DNA of 64,000 bases. It comes from Ailanthus altissimus (taxonomy: Eukaryota > Streptophyta > Magnoliopsida > Sapindales > Simaroubaceae). This document shows positions 21,541 to 33,699 of the stretch, one piece after another (the first letter of the stretch is position 1; the number at the start of each line of letters is the position of its first letter). The translations under genes and the position numbers were made by a program. The stretch covers positions 16,729,688 through 16,793,687 of the forward strand of contig OX327691.1 of assembly GCA_946807835.1 (NCBI GenBank), in the 5' to 3' direction. Under the pieces are notes generated by a model. That model saw only the letters and a program-made list of their open reading frames with translations, was not told the DNA's origin and did not search any database.

Positions 21541-24500
21541 TTACAAAGTAGTGACTCCGATTAAGTCATTGCATAGGACGAACTTAACCGAGGGCAGTGG
21601 CTTAGTCAATATATCAGCAGAGTTTTTAGATGACGCTATCTTTGTTAAACTAACTTCACCAATTTGGACAATTTCTCGAATGTAATGGAGCCTCACATCA
21701 ATGTGTTTCGACCTCTCGTGGAACACTTGATGCTTGTTTAGGTGTATGGCACACTGGCTGTCACAATATACACCAGTGTTTACGTCTTCACTAGCCAATA
21801 TCTCCACACATATGCATTTTAATCACACAGCCTCCTTTATAGCTTTACCAACAGCTATGTACTCTGCCTCTGTGGTAGAGAGTGCAACCACATGTTGTAG
21901 AACTGATCTCCAACACACATTACACCCAAACATTGTGAATACGTAGCCCGTCAATGATCTTCTTTTGTTTAGATCACCTGCATAATCTAAGTCTACGTAC
22001 CTTCTTACCATTTCATTGCTGTCCTCATCCCTTTTATATATCAATCCGTGATTTGACGTCCCCTTTAGACATCTCAGAATCCACTTTATTGCAAGCTAGT
22101 GATCTTTTCCCGGATTCGCCATGTATCTACTCACCACACTTACAGCCTGTGCTATGTCTGGTCTTGTGCAAACCATTGCATATATGATGCTCCCCACAAT
22201 GCTTGCATACGGTACTTTGTTCATCTGTAATTTCTCCTCTTCAGATGTCGGCGACTGTGCTGCTGAAAGTCTGAAATACATGGCCAAAGGAGTAGAGACA
22301 GCCTTCACGTTTAACATACCAAACTTCATCAAACTTTTGACTATATATTGCTGTTGGGACAAGAAGATAACATCTCTTCTTTCCCTCACAATATCCATAC
22401 CCAAAATTCTCTTCGCTGCTCTCAAATCTTTCATTTCAAACTCGTCACTCAACTGATTCTTGAGCTTCTGTATTTCTTCCATATTCTTGCATGCGATCAA
22501 CATATCATCGACGTATAGAAGCAAATACATCATCTCACAACTTATGTTCTTGAAGTACACGCATCCGTCATACTTGCTCCTACTAAAACCACAAGCCAGC
22601 ATAAACTCATCAAATCTCCTATACCACTGTCTAGGTGATTGCTTTAACTCGTATAATGACTTCTTTAGCAAATAAGCATGATCTTCTTTTTCGGCTCCTC
22701 GAACCCTTGCGGCTGTGTCATGTATATCGTTTCTTCAAGCTCTCCATATAGAAAAGCTGTCTTTACATCCATCTGCTCTAGATGTAAATCAAGGTTTGCA
22801 TACATGGCTAACAAAATCCTAATAGATGTGTGCTTGACAACTGGAGAGAATATCTCATGAAAATCAACTCCCTCTCTCTGAGTAAAACCTTGTGCAACTA
22901 ACCTAGCCTTAAATCTCGTAGGCTCTATCTTCAGTATCCCCTCCTTCACCTTATACACCCACTTGCACCCGACTAGCTTCTTTTGAGGTCTCTGCACCAA
23001 CTTTCAGGTATTGTTCTTCCTAAGAGAATTAATTTTTTCTTCTATGGCCTGCTGCTATTCTTTCTTGTTTTCACTCTTCATAACCTCACCATATGTCCTA
23101 GGCTCATCATACTCAAGAGTGTAAGCAGAATCAAAAGCATGAACAACTAAATCTGCTTGTGCATACCTGACTTGTGGGTTTATCGTTCTCTTTAGCCTAT
23201 CTCTAGTAAGCTAGTACTCTTCAAGTTCTAACTCATGAGTTTTAGTCTTCTTTTGGGTGAACTTTGAGGAACTTGCCGATGTTATTGGTTCATCTTCAAG
23301 GATTTTCTTGTTAAAGTGTTAATCTGAGGGCATATCAGATCCATTTTCAAGGTCTACTTCAACTTTTATTGACTCGGGTGCTGAGTCTTTCTTGGGTACA
23401 GGTTCTTCTTTCTCATCTTCTTAGGAGGTTTTCAACATCGTCATCTCATCGAACGTTACGTCACGGCTTATGATACTCCTTGGTGATGTCAAGTTTTTAC
23501 ACCACACCTTGTATCATTTCACTCCTTCAGGATATCCTATGAATACCCATTTGATAGCTCTAGGTTCCAACTTCCTTTCCTTAACATGTACAAAGGCTGG
23601 GCAACCAAATATTTGATGTGGTTATACTTCGGAGGATTACCAGACCATTTCTCTTCTAGTGTCTTGAAGTCAATTACTGAGGAAAGACTTCTATTTATCA
23701 AGTAAGCTGTAGTCACTACAGCTTCTCCCCAGAATGTCTTGGACATCTTCGCATTGATAAGCATGCATCTAACCCTTTCAAATAGGGTCTTGTTCATCCT
23801 CTCAGCTACGCCATTCTACTGTGGTGTTGATCTTATTATTTTATGCCTTGCAATCCCATGCTTGGCATAAAACCCATCAAACTCTTTGTTGCAAAATTTG
23901 AGGCCGTTGTCAGTCCTCAACCTCTTCACTCTTTTGCTAGTTTGATTCTCAACAAGAGCCTTCCAAGTCTTGAACATATCAAATGCTTGATTCTTTCTCT
24001 TCAACACATAGACCCACAACTTCCTTTAATAGTCATCAATCAAGTTGAGAAAATACCTGGCACCACCACGAGTAACTGTCTGAACTGGTCCCCAAAGATC
24101 CGAGTATATGTAGTCAAGAGTCCCCTTAGTCTTGTGCTCGCCAGTACTAAACCTCACTCTATGTGCTTTCCCAAGCACACAATTTTCACAAAACTCTAAG
24201 GGCTGAAACTTATCCTCACCAAACGCCTTTTGGCTATATAACTCCTTTAAGTTTCTCTCGCCTAGATGGCCAGTCTAAGATGCCACAACTTGGTTTGCAT
24301 ACTCTCATCATCTACAAAGAATAGTGCAGAACCACTCATGACTTCACCCTTAAGCACATAAACACCTTTGCACTTTTCTCCTCTCATCACTACCATGGAA
24401 CCTTTCAAAACTCTTAAAATTCATCCGTAGATCCTGATGAAACACCCATTCTGGTCTAGAGTCCCTAGTGAGATTAAGTTTCTCTTCAAGTCAGGAACAT

Positions 24501-25521
24501 ACCTAATATCTGTCAACTCTCTCACTGGCCCATCATGCAGCCTAAGCTTAACACTACCAATTCCCATCATCTGACACGCAACATCATTACCCATTAAGAC
24601 CTTACCACCACTAATGGGCTGAAAATTTGTAAATCAAGACTTGTGCGGGTACATGTGAAAAGTACAACCAAAATCTAAAATCCATTGTTCAGAGTTCATA
24701 CCATCAGTAGCGACGAGTGTCTCTGCGCTGTCATAGTTATCATCATAAGCAAACGTAGCATCCGCTTTTTTCTTGTCTTGTGCTTTCTTCTCAGGACAGT
24801 CATTCATGAAGTGCCCATCTTTCTTGCAACAATAGCACTTCCTAGGAGTCCTAAACTTTGACCTTGAGCTTTTTTTCTTCTCATCTCTCTATGAGGGCCT
24901 TCCTCTTAAGGATAAGTTTTCTACATCGCCCTCAGTCTGCTTTTCTAATAATTTTGAGTTTAATGATGATTTCACATCACTCATCGTTAAACTCTTTCTG
25001 CCGTAGAGTAGCATATCGACAAAACTCTCATAGCTCTTGAGGAGTGAACTCAGCAGGATAATTGCTCTATCTTCATCTTCTATCTTAATGTTGATAGACT
25101 CAAGATCAATAATGATCTTATTGAATGTGTCTTTATGATCTTTCATCGGCGTCCCCTCTGACATGGACAACTGATATAGCTTCTTCTTTATATGTAATTT
25201 ATTGGCCGACGATTTTCTCATATAAAGAGAGTCAAGCTCATTCTAAAGATCTATCGTCGTCGTCTCACCTGCTACTTCCCTTAGTACTTCATCGTTCAAT
25301 GACAGAACGATTGTGCTATAAGCTCTTTCTTGAATGTCCCCTCTTTCTGCTTCGACTTTAGATGACTCTGGCGTATTCTCTTTATCACTAGATGGAGCTG
25401 TAGTCTCCTCTAATGCCGAACTAAGCCTTTGGCTCACTAACAACGCCTTAAGCTTCATTTTTCACAAATTGAAGTCATTCATACTGTTGAATTTCTCTAC
25501 CTCATACTTGGGTATGGCCAT
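21541..25521 (-). pseudogene. Copia-1 gag-pol (broken)
   Basis: Minus-strand reading from ATG at 25521: UBN2-type gag (to about 24860), CCHC zinc knuckle near 24845-24800, aspartic protease near 24690-24650 with DFG in place of the catalytic DSG, integrase (about 24250-23530, including an RTDNGLKF segment), reverse transcriptase (about 23000-22100, with LLYVDDM) and RNase H (about 22050-21541, with STTEAEY and DSQCAIHL). A stop after residue 19 of gag, another further into gag, and several stops and frame changes in integrase and RT prevent a full polyprotein. ORFs on the plus strand across this stretch are shadows. Confidence 0.9.
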
Positions 25522-25540
25522 GTCTACTTAGAACCAAAAG

Positions 25541-25552
25541 CTCTGATATCAA
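25541..25552 (-). promoter_or_regulatory. Copia-1 primer-binding site
   Basis: Minus-strand TGATATCAGAGC differs by one base from the usual plant initiator-tRNA-Met site TGGTATCAGAGC and lies two bases from the LTR edge, as expected for minus-strand DNA priming. Confidence 0.8.
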
Positions 25553-25554
25553 TT

Positions 25555-26259
25555 TGTTGAAACGAAGCACACAAACAAGCAAAAAACTTCAAAGCAAATA
25601 ATAATGCATAATAAGTTACTAAGAAATAAAGAGAAATGGTAGAATAAGAACACACAAAAAATTACGTGGTTTGGTAACTTGCCTACGTTCACGGCGGATC
25701 AAGATCACACTCTTCTCTTATTATGAATCACAAGGCACTCACAAAGTATGCCTATTACAAGAAGGATCACAAAGAAAACTTTCTCTTTCACTCTAGAGAT
25801 TTTCTCTCACAAAAAATCACAAAGATTGTTGATGATCACTAAGATTTATCAACCTATCACAAAGATTATATCTTGATCACAAAGATTAATTGATGATTAC
25901 AAAGGATGTGTTTACAAGCCAATTGATAGCCTTTATATAGGCTTTGAGACGACCTAGGTTTACCCTATACGTGTGGGAGTCGTATGAGAGAGTCTTGAAA
26001 CAAGTAGGAGACGAAATAAGAAAGTTTCCTTATTTCAGGATATTGTTCTCGTCTCCAGCGCTGCGGCGCTCTTCGCCTGGCGCCGTGATGCTCAGTTACT
26101 GGATTGGGTGCCGCAGCGCCTACGCCTGGTCGCCGTGGCGCTTGGTGCGCCTTTTTTCATTTTTCGTCTCCTTTCACGTCCATCTTCGATCCGTGCGCAC
26201 CCTACGCACTTGACTTATTTTTCAAATTATATCCTAATAATTTTCGATCAATATTCTCA
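25555..26259 (-). repeat. Copia-1 5' LTR
   Basis: Promoter-proximal LTR of the minus-strand element; pairs with 20730-21469. It carries the same TTTATATAGG TATA-like box (about 25931) and a shortened CpG-rich block (26056-26150). Confidence 0.9.
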
Positions 26260-26454
26260 TAACATAAAATCAAATAATCACTAAGAAAAATCTAAAAACC
26301 TGTTTAATATATGATCCAAAGCATCATACCATCAAACAGATGAAGCATGTAATTTCATGAAGAAATTGAAGAAAGCAATAAACTAAAAAAAGTTGGAACA
26401 CAGTCACATTACATGTAACATACACAGATATACATGTACATAGACACATATAAA

Positions 26455-26605
26455 TCAACAAAAGCAAGGATGTGAAATGTTTCTGGGGACTAGAGGAAGA
26501 TACGAAAAGGAGATAGATTGAGGAAAGAATTGGAGATTTGTAGAGGTGTTGAGAGTCATTGAAGTGAAGAGAGGAGCTGAGGGTTTTGCAGATAATGCAA
26601 TTCAT
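26455..26605 (-). pseudogene. mTERF copy C, N-terminal remnant
   Basis: From ATG 26605-26603 about 40-50 residues match the transit-peptide regions of copies A and B: K-T-L-x-S-S-L, SQHLYKSP, xSIYLLFVSSSS. Similarity ends near 26455 and the frame runs into unrelated sequence. No mTERF module follows. Upstream sequence to about 26740 also matches the copy A leader and promoter, including CAG|GCAAGTT at 26647-26638. This is a truncated pseudogene. Confidence 0.75.
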
Positions 26606-26759
26606 TTTTGTTAGCAGGTTTTAGCAAATGATAGCATAACTTGCCTGTTTTTTCGAAGAGAGATTGCATGTTTCTGCGGATAGGGTTTCAATCTGAATCC
26701 AATATGTGACGGGTCCATAATTGGCCTGATTTCAGGTTTAAAGTAATTTCCAAACAAAA

Positions 26760-28560
26760 GTCCATTTACATGGATCACAGCCCATACAGAAAATATTTCT
26801 TCCTCCGGCCTCAATATTTTACCAAAAAACAATTGCAAAAATTAGTAAATCAGTTATGTAAATGTAATCACAGGGTTAATGCTAAAATAGTTGCAGATAA
26901 ACGTGCATGTATTTTATATGCCAAAAAAGTTGGAGAAGTGCTAAAATACTGATTTACTAATTATGTTTATTAATTAGTAATTAATATTTATTAAGTACAT
27001 CTACAAATTTGCTTACTAAATTAATATTTATTACAAATTATTGTTATTCCTTAAAAAAAAAATTAATTTTATATAGCTGAGGATATTAATAGAAGTGGCT
27101 TAAAAACTACCAGAGATTAAATTTGAATATCACAATGGATTTGACTAGAAAATTTTTGTTGTTACATATTTTTTTTACATTATTGAGATAAAAAGATTCT
27201 GATCTTTACAAAGTCTTATGGTAGTCGAGAAATATTTTTGAGGTTTGATTTTAAATTATTTAATATTAATAAAAAAATAATTAGTGAGTTTAATACTTTT
27301 GCGTTAATTATTAAATATAAAAAAGTTAAAAAGAACACTTGAAAACAGTACTAGTAATATCACTCACAAGCAAAGATCAGGATGGAGCATAGAAGAGAAT
27401 GTTGGAGTAGGGGTAGTTGAGTGTTGGACCATGGACGGTGGTGGCAATAGTATTAGTGAATTATTAGTATTAATATTGCTTGAACTGCACGAAAATATCC
27501 ACTTAATCAAGTGTACTGAATATCATGTAAACGTTATAGATATATACATGATAAATGCCAAATATTTCCGTAAACAAAAAATGCAACTATTTGTAGAAAC
27601 GGCAAGTTTTAAGGCTGCCCTCCGTTTTTAAGCATTAAATTTAATAAATGCATAATTGCATACTTTTGTGAAACCTTTAATCTTTAACAGCTTTTATAAG
27701 AACAATCACGAATATCATATGAATTCAAAATCTCTGCCATTAATAATTCTCATAATCCTTTTTTCCCTCCCTAATTTCTAGTACTGATCCCGGTTCTTTA
27801 GATTCAAAAGCCAACAGAAATTATAAGCAAAAAAATCTCTTATGAATAGCTTATATTGAATATCAAATATAGAGTTCTGTGGGTGCAATAACAGTGTAAT
27901 AGTAGGTTTAGGACTTTCCAATTTGAGTTGTGTTCCATTCAAATTGGAGCACGTCCACCAATAATTGTTTGAAAATGTAGCTGTCACTAAAAATCATATT
28001 CATATAGAACAATGAAATTAGTATCAGTTACTCTTTAGGGTTACACCAGGCCCTTCAAACTCGATAAACTTTGATTTCACTTGGGAATAACGAGTGAAAA
28101 TGTGCAAGAGAAATGCAATTTTTGTTAATGCATGCACCAACAAATCACAATTGACATTCATATGCTGAGCTAGAATATGCTTCCATGTTTTAGTCTTATG
28201 TTTTCCATGAAACCAATAAATCATGAAGAAAGCTTTAGAAAATGATTTAAAACATGAAAAATAACCCAATGTGAAATAAACGGAATTTGAAATTTCAGCT
28301 GAGAAAGGAAAGGAATAAATAAAGAAGATTAAACTAAATAATTACCCTTCACAGAAGTGGAACATATAAGAAGGATTCTGACTGTAAAAATGTAGACAAT
28401 TGATATAATATGCTCCAAAACAACACATCTATTAAACTTTTAAGACTATAATTACCACTCAATCAACAAAAATAAAGTTGTGAAAGTTTAATTCTTATTT
28501 TCCAGAAAAAGGAAAGTACAAAAATAAATGTTAGAGCAAGAATGATACCCACCTATAAAT
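26760..28560. other. Intergenic, no intact gene
   Basis: AT-rich DNA between mTERF-C and mTERF-B. A minus-strand ORF at 28024-28269 has a weak likeness to the end of RNase H-like domains of plant LINE elements (see findings). Other short ORFs are not recognisable. Confidence 0.5.
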
Positions 28561-28682
28561 CAGAATCGGGATCTCCTATACATTAATTATCCTATATGAG
28601 CTCAGACCATCCATTTCACTAGCAAAAGTCAGTTCATCAAAAGATGATATATCCATATGTGTAAAAGCTTCCTTCATATTTG

Positions 28683-29840
28683 TCAATGACTATTAGAACT
28701 CACTAAAGATGATAATTCCCCAAGTTCATCAGAATATGGAAGCACATATTTGTCTAAGAATTCCTGTTTAGGCATAATAAAAATAGTAACCATACTACCT
28801 CTTTTGTGAAGTAGCTTCTTGCTTTCCAGAATTTCCAAAACCGCTAGCCGAGGTTTTAGCCTCTGCTCTACGCTGCAAAGAAGTAAGGATGGGCTGTTAA
28901 CTAGAGAAGAAATGTCCATTTTCCCTCTACTGAGCAGAATCTCTGTTGCCTCTCTAATCTTCTTCTTGGATGTAACAAAAACCTGAGGTGACCTCCTAAA
29001 CATTGATAGTATATCATCTTCACTGAATCCCAAGCTCCTAAAAACCTTCAATTTAAGCTCCCAATTCTCCATAGTCATTGCACTCATTGCCCGAATAGCC
29101 TGAAGAAACATCTTAGACTTCCTATCAAATCCCATTTCATCAACTCTTCTCACAAAATCCTTAATATTCTCAGGCTTGAGGAGAAAAAATCTAGGGAAAT
29201 GAAACAAGTACTTAGCAATCTGCGAATTACTAATTCCACAACTCTTCATAAATTCTATATTCGCAATCAAAGTCTTCTTCAAATCACATTGCAGAAACCA
29301 CCCAGATATTTTTAAAAGCTTAGACACCTCCTCAATCGATCCTACAACACGCTTTAACAACAAAATCGCCGAAACAAGTTCATTATCTGACCTTCCAGTG
29401 AAAATCCAGGGATCAGCAGTCACTATATCAACAATGTCAGTTGATGGAAACCCAAATTTCTGAAAAATAGCGATTTTCAACTTAATTCTGTCATCTAGAT
29501 TGGCGAAGAGAACATTGGGTTCTCTTCTAACAAGTTTCTCGATATGGGCATGTGAGAAACCACTTTCTTTGAGAAATGAAAGCACTGCATCAGCATTTTC
29601 AGGTCTTTTAAGATAGCGTTTGATAGATGAGGCTTTTATGGCCGCTTCAGGGGAGAAATTATGCTGATTTATCAAGTAATCAGATAAGCAAATTTCATGT
29701 TTTGATTTCTTGGCGACTGCAGTAAAAGAATGAGACGATACAAATAGAAGAGAAATTGAGTGTGGAACGGGTGGTTTGTGTAAGTGAGGAGAGTTCTTCA
29801 AGTAAAGTGAAGTTAGTGTTTTGCGAATAAAAGGATTCAT
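28683..29840 (-). CDS. mTERF family protein, copy B
   Basis: Intronless, 385 residues, a full-length paralogue of copy A with the same organisation. It has a basic, Ser/Leu/His-rich N-terminal transit-like segment (1-45), the conserved SDYLINQHNFSPEAA block (about 54-68), then mTERF helical modules to about residue 350, with repeated xFLKxxGFS, ILFANLDDR-type and FRSLGFSEDDIL turns, and the closing PRLAVLEILESKKLL. Role: organelle nucleic-acid binding, exact target unknown. No stop or frameshift. The start aligns with copy A. Together with remnant C this indicates a local tandem family on one strand. In plants such arrays evolve quickly and often contain pseudogenes. Confidence 0.93.
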   Translation of the reverse strand: MNPFIRKTLTSLYLKNSPHLHKPPVPHSISLLFVSSHSFTAVAKKSKHEICLSDYLINQHNFSPEAAIKASSIKRYLKRPENADAVLSFLKESGFSHAHIEKLVRREPNVLFANLDDRIKLKIAIFQKFGFPSTDIVDIVTADPWIFTGRSDNELVSAILLLKRVVGSIEEVSKLLKISGWFLQCDLKKTLIANIEFMKSCGISNSQIAKYLFHFPRFFLLKPENIKDFVRRVDEMGFDRKSKMFLQAIRAMSAMTMENWELKLKVFRSLGFSEDDILSMFRRSPQVFVTSKKKIREATEILLSRGKMDISSLVNSPSLLLCSVEQRLKPRLAVLEILESKKLLHKRGSMVTIFIMPKQEFLDKYVLPYSDELGELSSLVSSNSH

Positions 29841-29945
29841 TATATTGGTTTCTTTGAAGAGATTTAAGCAATTGTGAGAAATATATTAATAATCAGTTAC
29901 AGAGAGAACATGTACTGTGAATAATAAATATTTGAAACTTGCCTG
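29841..29945 (-). promoter_or_regulatory. mTERF-B leader with putative GC-AG intron donor
   Basis: Minus-strand CAG|GCAAGTT (29945-29936) lies about 100 bases before the ATG. A pyrimidine-rich stretch ending TCTTCAAAG just before the ATG is a plausible acceptor, giving an intron of about 90 bases. TTGAGCCCC upstream is shared with copy A. Confidence 0.45.
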
Positions 29946-30129
29946 TAATCGTCAAATTTTGGGGCTCAAAAAGAAACAAGGCACCCCTGAAACTGAACTG
30001 TGTTTGAATTTGACGTGAGGCGAAGTTCCTCAGTGCGAGATTTCTGGTGATGCTTACTCTATGAACAAGAGAACCCGTTCTGATTAGAAATTTGCGGCTC
30101 AAGGCTCAAGTCTCGAGCTAGGGTTTTGT

Positions 30130-31547
30130 TGCTTACCAATATTTCCCCCTTTTTTCCTCCTCAAGGGCATGGGCCTCCATACTTTTTTGGGCTGGGGCTA
30201 CTTAGAACCCAAGATTTCAGGCTTCGTTCCCAATTTATCTGACCCATATTCACCTCAAAGCTTGAAGTTTGGGTTGCTATATATATATATATATATATTA
30301 GCTTGATAAATTATATAACTCATAAAAAATCTAAATTCAGATTTTTTTCTTTAAAAAAAGTTTTCATTTAAATTATATTTCTTTTTACGTAAATCATCTC
30401 ATATTATCCACATAAATATATGTTTAAAAAAAAAATCAATCGACTAAATAATAAGTAACGTGAGCCATGATAATATTACAGTGATTTCAAGGAACTTGGA
30501 TAAAATAATTTGTATAGAAATTTTATATAAGTAGAATTATATATATTAAACAGTATTTTGATATACTATTATTATGATTACACGTTTATTTATTAATTTT
30601 TAAACTATCAATTACAAATCCAATTTGCATTCGAATGAAAACTTTATATATATATATATACATGTAAATATATAAATAGTCGATTGTGGAGCCAGCAGCA
30701 ACACAACAATGATTGTCAACTAAGCATTTGAATATCCTACTTACCATCATCAAAGTCGTCCGCTATAATTCGAATTTGGGAATTGCTATTTATTATGATA
30801 TATTTCAGATTCAATTCACACTGTAGCGTCATCATAGTTATTATGACGCATTATTTGTGAATTTTAAACGTGACTGCCTCCAACAATTAATCGAAATGCT
30901 TATAGGGGTTAATTAATAATCAAATGCAACAAAATCGGATTAAAAATTCAAAATCACTAGGCTCGTGACAGAGGCTGCCTGCTATTCAAAGTTCAGAATA
31001 ACAATCATGGTACGTATATAAAAGTTCATATAAATTAATTCATTCATAAATTTCAAAGATGGTTTAAGATCAATTTTGAAATAGTAGTGCTTTCACTTAA
31101 TTTAAAAACAAAAATACAACCGTCAAAATATTCGATAAATATTCATAATTAGTATTTAGAAATAAAAATGAATATATTTTACTTTTTTAATTTAATATTT
31201 TTATTTTAAAACAGTTATGGTTTTAAAATCACATGACCACAGTATCAAATCAAAGGAAATAAATCGCACCAAAAACAATGTACTGGAAAAGAAACGGTGT
31301 ACGTATATGTAGCACGCGAGAAACTATACACGTAGAAGTGGGGTCTGGAGGGCCAGTTTTATAAAGCCAGGTCCCAATGCAAATAAATAATTTTATTGTT
31401 GAAGGAGGGGTATAGATAGAATATAGAATATATGAATCATCGTCGTCCTCGTCATCAGTTAAAAAAGTAATATATTAATGGAAATTAAAAATAACAAATA
31501 AAATAATTCATAAAAAATGAAGATAATAAAATTGATTGAGCAGGTTT
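30130..31547. other. Intergenic / mTERF-B upstream region
   Basis: Contains (TA)n runs at about 30279-30298 and 30646-30660 and otherwise AT-rich DNA. No gene recognised. Confidence 0.6.
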
Positions 31548-31900
31548 TGTTAGGAAATTGAGGGGTGATGTAGAGTCGCAGTTAAAGTGAAATTAAAAAA
31601 AATAATAAAAATAAATTAAAATATAAGAGTTTACGTAATTCAACTTTTAACCTACATTCACGGGCGAAGACAGAAGAATCTCTTATTATTAAAACAGAGA
31701 ATATAAGTATTGTAGTATTTTAGCCTTACAACCTAAAATTCCAATATACCTAATTCTCTTAAAATTTTAAAATCTCTCAAAATTGTCTATATAACAAAAT
31801 TGCTAAACTCTCCCTTTTATAAGGAGAGTTGAGCAAGTAAGGCTGTCCACAATTGTAAATTTGTAAATTTGTAGCTGGCACATGGTGCTAGCTGCTGACA
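31548..31900 (-). repeat. Copia-2 3' LTR
   Basis: Pairs with 43994-44348, roughly 80-85% identical by eye. Shared landmarks are CGAAGACAGAAGAATCTCTTA and TCTATATAACAAAATT. Confidence 0.88.
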
Positions 31901-31978
31901 ATTCTCCCACTTGGAGATTTGATTGAAAATCAATCAAGCCTCTACACCATTCTTTCTTCTTCGCCAAAGTCATGTTAC

Positions 31979-33583
31979 TTACGTGTCTGCTAGGCCATGC
32001 AAGGATCTACACCATACAAACTTGTTGGTATTAGTGGGCTTGGTCAACACATTTGCTAGGTTATCATCTGTATGAATTTTTTTCATATCCACACTTCCAT
32101 CTTCTACCACTTCACGAACAAAGTGATATTGAACACCTATATGCTTCGTTTTTGAATGAAAAGCTGGATTCCTTGCAATGTGTAAGGCACTCTGACTGTC
32201 ACAAAACAATTCAACTTTCTCTTGCTTGTGCCCGAGCTCCTCCAGTAATCTTTGTATCCAAATTGCTTCCTTACAAGTTTGTGTAGCTGCCATATATTAT
32301 GCTTCTGTAGTAGATAATGCCACAATAGTTTGCAGTTTTGAAACCCAGCTTACAGCTCCTCCTACAAGTTTAAACACATAGCCAGTAGTGGATTTTCTTT
32401 TATCAAGGTCTCCTGCAAAATCTGAATCCACATAATCCTTAATAATAAAATCTGATCCTCCGTAACATAAAGTAACATCTGAGGTACCCTTAATTTATCT
32501 AAGGATCCTCCTGACACAACCCCAATGCTCTCTACCAGGATTCGCCATATATCTACTAACTGCTCTCACTGCTTGTGCAATGTCTGGTCTGGTACAAATC
32601 ATAGCGAACATTAAACTTCCCACTGCTGATGCATACAGTACTCGAGACATCTCATTCCTCTCTGCTTCTTTGCTAGGACATATCTTAGAGAATAACTTGA
32701 AATTAACAGGGAGTGGGGTACTAATTGGCTTACAATTTTGCATGTTGAAGCGCCCCAAGATTTTGTTTAAGTAGTTCTTCTAAGAAAGCCAAATCTTCTT
32801 GTTATTTCTGTCTCGGTGAATTTGCATCCCTAGAATCTTGTTTGCTGGTCCTAAGTCCTTCATATCAAATTCCCTAGCCAACTGTGTCTTCAATTCTTGG
32901 ACTCGATCTTTGTTGGGGCCTGCCACCAACATGTCATCCACGTACAACAGTAAAATAATGAAATCATTATCATCTTCAAACCTTTTGTAGTATGTACAAT
33001 GGTCTGAACTAAGTCTGTTGTATCTAAGGCTGATGATATAGGAATCAAATCTCTTGTACCAACACCTCGGCGCCTGTTTGAGACCGTACAGAGATTTATT
33101 CAACCTGCAAACTAAGTTCTCTTTTCCTTCTTCTTTAAAACCTTCTGGTTGGAGCATATAAATTTCTTCTTCAAGTTCTCCATGAAGAAAAGCTGTCTTC
33201 ACATCTAACTGCTTTAGATGTAAGTCTAATGTAGCACACATTGCCAGGACTATTCTGACTGTCGTGAGTCGAACCACATGGAAAAATATCTCATTAAAGT
33301 CAATACCTTCTTTCTGAGCATAACCTTTCACCACTAATCTTGCACGATACCACTCCACTTGGTCATTGCCATCCTGTTTGATCTTGTAGATCTATTTGTT
33401 ACTAATGGCTTTTCTTCCACGTGGTAGTGCAACCAGCTCCCATGTTTTGTTCTTATGCAAAACTTCAATTTCTTCTTGCATTGCTGTCATCCATAGAAAA
33501 ACATCTTGACTTTTAGAAGCCTCCTGAAAAGTTATTGGCTCTCCATCCTCTGTTAGAAGGCAGTATGCAACATGAGCCTCCAT
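31979..33583 (-). pseudogene. Copia-2 RT-RNase H portion (left of insertion)
   Basis: Minus-strand RT (about 33583-32500): LDVKTAFLHGELEEEIYM, SLYGLKQAPRCWYKRF, LLYVDDMLVAGP, ALYASAVGSLMF-like and RPDIAQAV blocks. RNase H (about 32480-31979): STTEA, a stop, then YMAA, DSQSALHIARNPAFHSKTKHI and the C-terminal LTKP. Stops at about 33390, 32780, 32495 and 32300 break it. The 33590-33699 stretch next to the Gypsy insertion is no longer readable as Copia. Confidence 0.88.
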
Positions 33584-33699
33584 GACATACTCCGAGTGCC
33601 ACGTGCATTATGCAGACGACTGATGGCTTACGTTGCCAAGAGGGCATTGTGAGACAAAGGAAAGGGCTGAAAAGGATGGTGCCCAGGATCTACGCTGGT

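Larger units (their letters stand above)
20730..26259 (-). mobile_element. Copia-1, full-length but defective Ty1/Copia retrotransposon
   Basis: About 5.5 kb, transcribed on the minus strand. LTRs of 740 bp (20730-21469) and 705 bp (25555-26259) start TGTT and end TCTCA. Just inside the 25555 LTR, TGATATCAGAGC (minus strand) is a primer-binding site for initiator tRNA-Met. A purine tract AAGAGGGAATTTG abuts the other LTR. Domain order gag, protease, integrase, RT, RNase H is that of Copia. No perfect 5-bp target duplication is found; TTACA (20723-20727) and TAACA (26260-26264) could be a mutated pair. It sits inside the ruins of mTERF copy C. Confidence 0.93.

Noticed and set aside
21258..26213. 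Plus-strand ORFs of 60-125 codons across Copia-1
   Set aside because: They are antisense shadows of the minus-strand LTR and gag-pol.
29893..30102. 69-codon ORF upstream of mTERF-B resembling a transit peptide
   Set aside because: It starts at TTG rather than ATG and crosses the putative GC donor; probably leader sequence.
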